Below, one piece after another: positions 52,933 through 61,439 of a DNA stretch of 64,000 nucleotides (its first letter is position 1; each line of letters starts with the position of its first letter). Source of the DNA: Larix kaempferi (Eukaryota; Streptophyta; Pinopsida; Pinales; Pinaceae). The position numbers and the translations under genes were made by a program. Below the pieces are notes generated by a model. That model made no database searches. It worked only from the letters and a program-made list of their open reading frames with translations, and was not told where the DNA came from. The DNA lies in NCBI GenBank assembly GCA_027924585.1, contig BSBM01000252.1, forward strand, positions 6,262,001 to 6,326,000, read 5' to 3'.

Positions 52933-53475
52933 AGGTTTATGATGTTCCCTAATCTTGATCTGAACTTTAGTGAGCTGATTAAAAGATGGAGTAATGATGA
53001 CATGATTTGGTAATCATATTTAGAATCTACATACTTACAATATTGGTCATTTCCTGGAGAGATTGGAATATGGACATCATTTTTCTCAGTAGGTTCAACT
53101 AAGAATTCAAATCAACAATGCAAGAAGGAAAATTTTCTCTTCTCAAGGGTGTATATACAGTTGTAGGCTTATAATCATCTGAGTATACAAAGCATATGAT
53201 AATCCTTTTCACATGTAATGGGAAAGACAAAAAAGAATTGATAAAAGGGAATATAAGTTCTTTGAAAACACTCATGACTTGATACTTGGTCTTTCCATTC
53301 TTCCCTTTCATCTTTCTGTCAGTAGGGCTCATCCTCCAGTGGAATCTTGAAAATTTGATTGGAGTCACCAAGTGAATGATTTGCAGTCAATATTCTATAC
53401 ATATTTCTTGTTCACCATCAAGAAATAGAACTTATCTTTGTCGTACACCCATGGAAAATAACTTTGTGACTTCGC
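52933..53475 (-). other. Outer element leader
   Basis: 540 bp between gag and the primer site. An open stretch of 90 codons at 53099-53371 has no recognisable motif and I do not call it a gene. Confidence 0.5.
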
Positions 53476-53493
53476 TCCTCGACAACGACGCTA
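53476..53493 (-). other. Decayed primer binding site, tRNA-Asp type
   Basis: The plus strand reads tcctcgacaacgacgcta. It differs from the tRNA-Asp-type site tccccggcaacggcgcca at four positions, all C-to-T or G-to-A. Confidence 0.7.
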
Positions 53494-53497
53494 AAAG

Positions 53498-53954
53498 ATA
53501 TTATCCCTAAAGTGTGCACCAAACTGCTATGGAAAAAAACTAGGGCACCTCAGTTGTTGTGATGGTTTTAGGTTAATGATATTTAGGTAGTTCATACAAG
53601 GTTTGAGGTATAGGATCAAATATGAAGCATAAAATAATCCAATAAGAAACACACCATTGTTTCAAAGGAAAACTCCTTGTCGACTAAATATTAAGTCAAC
53701 AAAAAAGAGTAATTAAGTAGAAGATGTAAACACATAAGGAAACATGTTGTTTAAATTATATATTTACAAAGAGGAGATTCTAATTCAAAACAATGTTTTG
53801 AATCAAAATACAATATAAGAATGCATATTAATAGTCATAGGCACCACACAATAAGTATTACTGCTATTTGATCTAAAACAAGTAAGACAACTTATGCAGT
53901 GCAAAAGTAAAGTCTGTATTCAATTTAAGAAGCAACAACTAAAATATAAAGAGG
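53498..53954 (-). repeat. Outer element right (5') LTR, truncated
   Basis: Matches 17074-17467 and then 30108-30172. The match stops abruptly at 53954 after aaatataaagagg, where a TGTTGTCATG sequence begins. Confidence 0.75.
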
Positions 53955-55011
53955 TGTTGTCATGTCCCCTCAACAGTGAACATTGCATCAAGTTCCTAAC
54001 CCAACCAATCCCTTGGGTTGAGGAGACAACTTCATTATCATGGGGTTAATTTTGAATTCGAGGCACTTAATTAATTAGGAGTGTAAATTAAATTTTATCC
54101 AAAATTTATTATGCACTTGGATTATTTCTTTTTCACGCATTTAATAATTTTATCATGAATAAATGAGGTGTTGATGCCCTGAAATTCGATGCACCAACAG
54201 TAGGGATTCTCTCTGCTAAGAAATCCCAATTAGATTGCTCACTGTTTGGTGTGGGGAATCCGTCCGGTTAACGGTCTGGCTCCCGTATGTGATTATTAAG
54301 GTTCTTTACCAGCTACGGCCCGGTTCACCGTTTATGTGATTTTATATTTCATTATGAGATGCAAGTGCCCTAATTAAATGCATATAACTGGTAGGAAGAA
54401 ACCACACTAGCAATGCGTAGGTTCTTACCTCTCATCTTACCGCTCTTGTCTAATCAATTATGTATTTATTCTTACACTAAGCTAACTATCCTATCCCTGC
54501 AAGGAGCAAGTTTGAATTAAGAGTAATATACTGGAAATGTTCATACAAGTCTAACAAGTAGCTGTTCAAACACAATATTCACCTTTACAACAAAAAGAAA
54601 TACCAAAGATAACTCTGATATCATAAAGCAATTTATTACTCATTTAGCACATAAACATTTGCACATAAAGCAAAATCATTCATCGCCATGAAGTAATTCA
54701 AGAAAGTTAGAATGGTCTCACAGTATGAGTCATGAATGGAAGAAGAAGTAGTTCCGCATTAACATTCCACACATTCCATGCAAAATCTCTGCGCATGCTT
54801 TTCGTAGGAAACAGATCCTTCTTATTAAGCAGAAAAATAGTTCTCTTACAAAAATGGTCCAGCTCTATTGTACTAGAAAAATTCATTCTTCTCTATTCTA
54901 CCCCTCTATTTATTTACAAAAGGTTTGTCATCTAGTGACTCTTCATTTACCCTAACCCTAGGGATTCCCCAAAAAATTTCACTTCGTGATTTTACAAAGA
55001 AAATACAAATA
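53955..55011 (-). other. Non-coding tail of candidate LTR
   Basis: No gene seen. A 31-bp segment at about 54171-54201 begins tgttgatgc and ends caccaaca, a short inverted end pair of unknown meaning. Confidence 0.4.
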
Positions 55012-57723
55012 TTAATTTTCAGCTGGCCTTTCCAAATCAGAAATGTATTTGGCCCACATGTCAGTTTCTTCAGAAATGATATTACTTTGCACGGGGTCTA
55101 CCATATTCAAAGTGATCTCATGATTATATAGTTTTGCTTCTACACTTTTTACTCCTTCAGTCGTTGCCTTGTATCCGTCTTTTAAAAAGTAAGCATTAAT
55201 GGAAGCTTGCCCAATGAAATGATGAAGGTATTCTCCTGTTAGCACGCCCATCTTCTTGATATAGTTTGGATCATCACTCAGCACATTCTGCAACTCCGAC
55301 AAGCGCTGGTCCCTATCAGGAAATTCTTCTATAGTCGGAGGCATAACCGATTGACACCTTTCATGGATTTGACTAATTTTCTAGTAAGAGTATGTACACT
55401 TCTCGATAGTTTTTGGAATCTTATTATTAATCCGTAGACCGGATTTTCTGCAGAATTCAAGGAGGCCTGAGCCCAGATTCGAATCTGTAGTGGTCTTATG
55501 AGGCAAGTACTCAGGGAATTCTAATTTCCCTTCTCTCCACTTCATTTGTTTCTTAATATCAGCCATGGTGCATACTAATTTCTGCCTACTTCTCAGAGCT
55601 TCAACATCAATTTCCCCCATCCTTGATATCATTATCTTCATCTTGCAGACTTCCTCAGTGATAAGTTCTTGTGAATTATGTTTCTTCTTCTGAATGTCAC
55701 ACGCTTTCTCATGAAAAGGAGTCAAGTCTTGCTTCTTATTGTTCATAAGTGCCATTTGTTCCATCATAAAATCTTTTTACTTTATTAATTCCTACCACTG
55801 AAGCTTCAAGTCTTCAACCTGCTGCCTACTGTCTGCCTCTCTTTTCTTTGATTCATTGATGCGAGTTTCCAGATCATTTTTCTCGCCTTTCGTAATCATT
55901 AACTGCACAGTCAGTGCATCCTTTTCTGTTTCCAAACTCTTGTATTATTCCACTATCCTTTCCTTTTTGGATAGAATGGAGTCATGTTCCCTTTTCAATT
56001 CTATCCCTTCTCCTCGTATCTTCACCAAATTGTCTTTCAGTCTTAGCATTTTCTCTTTCTTTCTCTCCACGTCGCTCATCATCTTGTCAACATTGTCTAC
56101 ACTTGCTTGTGCAGCAGCTACGGTGACAGATGCCATAAGCTTAGGGTCCATGTGGGTATCCTCCAAGATTGTACTCTCCTGAATGGTAACAACATCGGCA
56201 TGGGCTGGTAATTTCAGCCTCTTTTCTGACCTCTTCATGATAGTATTTCTTTTTGAGTAAAAAAATATTGTGTCTAATCTGGCTACCGTATGTTGTTTTG
56301 ATGGGGTGAACGGGGTGAGACCGAGATCCTGCAATGGGAAGTTTCCCCCTGTGATTATTTTTGATGGGTCTATGCCCATATCTTGCACATTCGGGATTTT
56401 CTGTTCCACAACTTCCTTGGACTTTTATTTATCCTCCTTTTGCCTTTGTTGTTCAGCTTCTTCTCTGTCTGCTTTTTCTCTCATTTCTTGCAACCTTGCG
56501 GCTTCTTCTTTCTGAATCCTTTCAGTCTCTTCCCTCCGCACTCTTTCAGCTTCTTCTTTCTGAATTCTATCAGCCTCTTCTTTATGCAACCTTATGACTT
56601 CATCCTTTTGTTTCCTTTATGCTTCCTTCTGCTGTTCTTCAGTAGCTTTGCTTTCTTTCCTTTCGGTCTCTTATTTAAGTTTCCTTTCTGCTTCCCTTAG
56701 TTGCTTTTGTAATTCTGCTTCTTTTGTAGCTTTGGCAGCAACACTGGAAATACCCCCGCTTTTGGGACGAAAGCGCTTGTTCAGCTCAATCATGTTTCTT
56801 GCGCTCTGATACACCTCTTCATCTTTTAAGAAGAGATGTGCATATTCAAAGCTAATCTTGTAGGAAGCACAATGGGTAGCGACCTTACCCTCGCTATCAT
56901 TCCTTCTGAAAATCATTGTCCCAAAATGAAAGGCCTCTAAATCCTTAACGAAATCCTCAGCCTCTTTTTCCTTGGGGAACTTGTATGCACCGATAGTGAA
57001 TGGAAACGGTGGGTAGGAAGCATTTTTCTTGTCATTAAGAAAATGCCAAACTCCATTGATGAAAACTTGCCTTACGACCTCCTTATGTACAACAAAATCA
57101 GTGGCATACTGAGGCAATAGAGAATGGAGTTGGGTTCCTACATACATCCTGATGTAAGTGCCTTCTGCGGAGAAATAATAATCTCCATATTCCTCAATAA
57201 TTGGCATGACATTCTCGGACAGACAACTTGGTTCTTCCTTGAAGATTAGTCGGTACAGTGGCATGATTAATCCTTCACAAATCAGTTTGTAATGGCTCGC
57301 GTATTTGTGAGCCCATGTTATCTGATACACCACATGGAGGGGTGATTTGGCCTGACTCCAAACACATCCCAAATCAGGGAAAGGGTTTATGATCAATATG
57401 CAGTCCAAGAGATAAGAAGACATGAAAAATTCATCTTTTTTCTGTGTCATTCCTCCTTGCACCGCAACAATGTGTGACACCATACTCTTATAAATGATGT
57501 CGGCCCAGTTGAAAATCGCACCATGTGTAGAAACGTGGTACATCACTGGTACCCAGCTGAGTTTATATGTAATCCCACTTGCTAAGCCAAAAACCCAGCT
57601 TAACATCAAGGCCATGATTCTATATGGGTTCCTTAAATATTGACTATCATATTCTCCACTAGCCCTTGGTCTCAATTGTCTTTCAGAGACTGTCATCTTC
57701 TTAGCATACTCAAAATGATCCAT
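55012..57723 (-). pseudogene. Diverged relative of the LTR-borne protein
   Basis: Four open pieces (57723-56671, 56409-55945, 55767-55381, 55344-55012) all lie in one minus-strand frame of 904 codons, separated only by stop codons. The first piece aligns with the B segment of 37593-39383. MPLYRLIFKEEPSCLSENVM, EEYGDYYFSAEGTYIRMYVG, PFPFTIGAYKF and DLEAFHF match the spacing of FKMIF, YATGDWFLSRDSTVVRLYG, YPFTLGPF and DMNF. Next comes a long Glu/Lys/Arg coiled coil (about 56700-56420), then parts resembling segment C (VLTGEYLHHF near 55250). Identity is low (about 25% by eye) but collinear. It is too broken to be expressed intact. Confidence 0.7.
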
Positions 57724-58968
57724 TTTGGCCTCGGCTATCTAGTCGTCAGTCAACATGATTTTAGGGGAAGGCAGCTTGTAGGCTGCATCTATGTGAATCT
57801 TGTAGGCTGCATCTATTAATGTTCATTTGGCTTCGGTGAGCATGCAAATGACGATTTGTGACAAATTAATTTTGACCAAAAAATGCGAAGGATTTCATTG
57901 ATACACAATGAACAATTAGTTGTAAAAAAACTTCGGGCTTCCTTTATGTGAACTCAAGGCTTAGTGCACATGTTGTAAAGAGGTCATTAAAACTGTGTAT
58001 AACCAACTACCCTTTCTGCATTCATATTTCACCAAAAATATTTGAAAACAACCATAGTGCTCAGTAAAGAAACTTTAAGCATTTGTCTATCGGCAGGGGA
58101 AGCATAACGCCTTCATAAGCGAAAAACACGACAACTTTGCAACACATTGTTTGACTGAACACACAACCGATGACAGGGGTCATGTCCAAACATTCCTCGC
58201 TTTGTTGCCTAAACCCCTAAGTTTGCGTGGCCCGTGATGGTCCAGAAGGGCGAAAGGATTTTAAAAAAAATGCAACACTGCAGTTAGAGGGTGCTTTGGG
58301 CGTGCATGAAAGCAGCGTTGCTCGTGCGCACCCAAGGCCTCGGACTTTGCCTAGAGAGGAAAGGGGCAAGCCTAATACGGAAAGCTCGGTTAAGCTCATG
58401 GGAACAGGGGAAAACAACAATCAAACCTACATCCTCACCGTTCAACTGACTCCATCTCAACCGCTTAAACAACTCAAAATATATGATGTGAGGGCTACGG
58501 CGAGCTGCTAGACACAAGAAAAACCTGCTAGGTGAGGCCATGGCGTAGTTGAAAACAAAAATGGGCTAAAACCTAACCCCAAAAGACCCTCTACAATCGT
58601 CCAACATTTAAAAGCGACCAAGCAAAGACCAAAACAATTAAAAAGAAAAGAACAAGGGCTACAGTGTTCCTACCTTGAAAATGTGCACTGGATGAGAAAG
58701 AGAGCTCAGAAACGTTGAAAACCTGGCATCCAACGGGCGATAGTAAAATGATGTTTTATCTTGTTCGAATGGTGGTTAAAAAGAAATTAAACCCCTATCA
58801 CTATATATGAACAAACGGAAAGCCTTATCACAAATGTGAACAAGGTTTCGGTAGGTGGGGTCATTAATGACCGCGCCCCCTTTTCGCTGCGTGAAGGGCA
58901 ACTCCGATGATCATTTTAGTGTGAACACTTCTTTCGCCACGAAACAATCGGAGTAAAATTACAGTGTC
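57724..58968 (-). other. Region upstream of the LTR-borne pseudogene
   Basis: The frame stays open a little upstream of 57723 (PSPKIMLTDD, then a stop). An 18-bp direct repeat (ctgcatctat words near 57782 and 57809) follows. By position it should encode segment A but no similarity is visible. A minus-strand TATATAT lies at 58802-58808. Confidence 0.4.
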
Positions 58969-59337
58969 GCTGCGAATGTTCAGCGTAATTCACTAAACAT
59001 CAGTGACCGATCGCCGTGAGTTATCCAGACTTCTGCAAAACAATCGACACGATTTTCTTTGGTTGCGGCTACTGCTTAGCGAAGTGGCTCGATCGCTACG
59101 AACTGTCGCCGTAATTCGCCCAAAAGTTGTGAAAGAACGACGCCAACTTGCCAAACAAAAGCGAAATGGTTGGCGACAAATAACTTGAATGTCGCGACCG
59201 GTTGGCACCGAATCACCGCAATGTTGTGACATGGTCGACGCAATTTACCACGAAACTGCGAAACGATCAGCGAAGACTCGCCTAAAAGCTGCGAAATGGT
59301 CGGCGAGAATTAGTCAAAACGCTGCGACCGTTTCGGA
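58969..59337. repeat. CpG-rich diverged minisatellite, 32-bp period, about 11 copies
   Basis: The sequence divides into units of mostly 32-33 bp, each starting near a ctgcgaaa/tgtgaaa/agcgaaa word and carrying tggtcggcga-like and aattcgccaaaa-like middles. Copies are strongly diverged but in register. CG dinucleotides are dense compared with the AT-rich surroundings. Confidence 0.8.
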
Positions 59338-59510
59338 GTAAAAACCTGAGTTTGTACTTAGGCTAAAAAAGACTTGTTCTTCAAGATTTTCTAAGAAAAT
59401 TCGAAGTGTCAAAGAGGAGAATGTTCCAAGAAGCAAAAAAAACTCTAAAAAATAAAGAAGGGGCCCTACAAATTACTAAAAATTTTGGGGATCAGGTTGC
59501 AGCAGCAACA
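59338..59510. other. Unassigned DNA between minisatellite and Gypsy LTR
   Basis: Short AT-rich stretch without recognisable features, ending gcagcagcaaca. Confidence 0.3.
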
Positions 59511-59565
59511 TGAGGATAATGATCCACTAGGACTCATTAGTGGATGAGGTTGACTTGGAGATGAC

Positions 59566-59850
59566 TTGAAGAAGAATTTAAGGAGAAAGCACCCAAATCT
59601 AGAAAATCAGGAAAAAGGAAAGAAAGATGGAGCAAATCAGAAAAGCAACAAAAACATAGGAAAAGCAACATAGAGCATAAAGCAACACAAAAGCAGAAAG
59701 AAGGATAAATCAGAAAAGCAGGAAAGTTCAGAAAAGAAGGATAAATCAGAAAATCCAGAAAAAGTAGAAAAAGCTAAAGCAGAAAGTGGAAAAACAAATA
59801 GAAAAGGAAAAAGGAGGAAAGCAAAGCAAAAAGGGAAAAGAAAGGAAAGC
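59566..59850 (+). repeat. Purine-rich tract with tandem-like AGAAAAGCA words
   Basis: About 280 bp of strongly A/G-biased sequence with repeats such as aaatcagaaaagca and gaaggataaatcagaaaa. It lies 70 bp upstream of the TATA box. Confidence 0.7.
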
Positions 59851-59919
59851 TAGCTTTCCTTATCCACTCATGGAGGGCTCATTAGATAAGGAGACTTGCT
59901 ACTCAAGTCATCCTCTCTC

Positions 59920-59927
59920 TATAAATA
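59920..59927 (+). promoter_or_regulatory. TATA box of plus-strand Gypsy LTR
   Basis: tataaata after a CT-rich stretch, about 1 kb before the LTR end. Confidence 0.5.
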
Positions 59928-60955
59928 AACCAATGCACACCCCCTTCACTTTTTTTCTTCTTCAGTTTGAGTATTGTTGTGAGAGCAAGTGTGCCTCAAA
60001 GACTTGGGAGATGTGCCCCTACTCCAAGCTGGGTGATGTTCCCTTGCTTCCTGTGAGAGGATGATGGTATTAAGAAATTATCATTGATTTTTATTTCAGG
60101 TCCTTTAGCTGATACAATTCTGGTTCGAATTTCAGAAAAGTCTCATGAAGTCTATGGTTCGAATCTCAAAGCTTCTTGTTGATTTCCAGTGCTAGATTGT
60201 TGTGTTGAAGAGGAGAGGAGTTTTTGTAATATTTTGAGAATCATATTGGATCATTTATGATGTAACTAAAGTCATTATAAATCTATGATATCAGTCATAA
60301 CATTTAATATTGCAGAAGTCTGATATATTCTGAGTTTTCTCCACCCCTTATAGATTTGCCTAGAACTTGACTAGTTTTCAGAATGCAATTAATAAATGAA
60401 AGAGTCTTGATCCAAATGAAGTAATTATTGTTCTTAGAGGTTCTTAAGATTTCATATGTAATATTCCAATTCTCATATCATAATTTCGTGAGCCTTTATT
60501 GATTGTTTGGGAGTCCTGAATTCTCACTAGTTGTGTAGTCCTAGTAAGCAATTTTTGTCATATTTTTGTGAGACTTCCTCAAAAATTTATCTAACTTTAT
60601 GGAATGAAACCTGACTGTATATTGAATTTAAATTTATTTTATTTAGCCTCCTAAATTCAGAATCCTTCACCCATAGCTTCCAGTCAATGAATAGTGATAT
60701 ACTAGTTTGCATATGTTGGGGTGTCCAAGAGCATTGTAGTAGACTTCAACATTTCTTATTTCAAACCATCAATGGTACCAGTGCTTTGTTAAAAGGAATT
60801 ATCAGCCATCATAGTCCTCCTCCCATCCATAGTGCTTGATCTTTCCTGCCTTCAGTAAAACTAGCCCTCTGAATTGATTGTTTTTAGCTGAGTCTGGTAG
60901 GAGTTAGAGGTGAGTTAGTGTTAGTGTATCATCAGCCCTTGTTGGTACATTACAG

Positions 60956-60968
60956 TGGTGTCAGAGCC
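60956..60968 (+). other. Primer binding site, initiator tRNA-Met-like
   Basis: tggtgtcagagcc follows the LTR end (tacattaca) by one base and differs from the usual tggtatcagagc at one position. Confidence 0.8.
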
Positions 60969-61000
60969 AATTTTTCTGAACCTGCTCTTAATTTCTTTCT

Positions 61001-61330
61001 ATGAGTCCAAGAATTTATTTAGATTCTATGAAGAAGGATCCTTTGTCAGAAGGAGAAGAGGGAGAAGAGATAAATTCTATTGAAGGGAAACTACACGGAG
61101 AGTCAGACATGTCTCATAATGAAGACAAAGAGGAGTTCAAACTCTTTGTTAAAGGAATGATGAAAGGATTGCAAGACATCTCCCACAATATTGTTCAATC
61201 CGGGAAAGAGACCAGATATTTCTTAGCTCAGCAACTAGGAAGCAATAATGGAGAGGGGAGCAACAATGGTACACCACATGGCGAAAGGAAGATAAATAGT
61301 GGTACAATGGATCAAACCAAAAGAAACTGA
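61001..61330 (+). pseudogene. Gypsy Gag N-terminal fragment, 109 aa
   Basis: Opens 33 nt past the primer site: MSPRIYLDSMKKDPLSEGEE, acidic, then FKLFVKGMMKGLQDISHNIV. It ends at TGA 61328-61330 just before the deletion into pol. Assigned to gag by position; no Gag core remains. Confidence 0.55.
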
Positions 61331-61439
61331 AGCACTCTATACAAAATCTTTGAAACTGCAGAAAGTCAATATTGGAACAGAGGATAACACAAAGATTCAA
61401 GGTATAGTACATTATTGGGATTAACAAAATGTCTCTAAT

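Larger units (their letters stand above)
17074..53954 (-). mobile_element. Old gag-only Gypsy-like element, host of three nested insertions
   Basis: Its left LTR (17074-17467 plus 30103-31367) and the surviving part of its right LTR (53498-53954) share about 450 bp of clear similarity. Minus-strand gag (52444-52932), an acidic reading frame (52143-52443 and 35002-35822) and a decayed tRNA-Asp-type primer site (53476-53493) give the orientation. Removing the insertions 17468-30102, 31479-34729 and 35823-52142 leaves about 2.5 kb of internal sequence with no protease, RT or integrase. It is therefore a non-autonomous element. The right LTR is cut at 53954. Confidence 0.7.
53955..59510 (-). mobile_element. 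Candidate solo LTR of a sister ORF-bearing-LTR family
   Basis: The segment starts TGTTGTCATG exactly where the outer LTR similarity breaks and may end GCAGCAACA at 59510. Flanks agagg and tgagg match at 4 of 5 bases. Length (5.56 kb), order (U3, TATA at 58802, frame, non-coding tail) and the encoded protein resemble the 5,027-bp LTRs. Against this, the sequence after 59510 does not resume the outer LTR, so the right end is uncertain. Confidence 0.4.

Noticed and set aside
53099-53371. 90-codon minus-strand frame upstream of outer gag
   Set aside because: In the leader, not conserved with the autonomous element as far as I can see; left uncalled.
58217-59232. Short open frames around the CpG-rich repeat
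   Set aside because: GC-rich sequence lacks stops by composition; no domain and the frames cross repeat units.
59511-59515. tgagg as a certain target copy ending the candidate solo LTR
   Set aside because: Only 4 of 5 bases match agagg and the outer LTR does not resume afterwards, so it is kept as a low-confidence boundary only.
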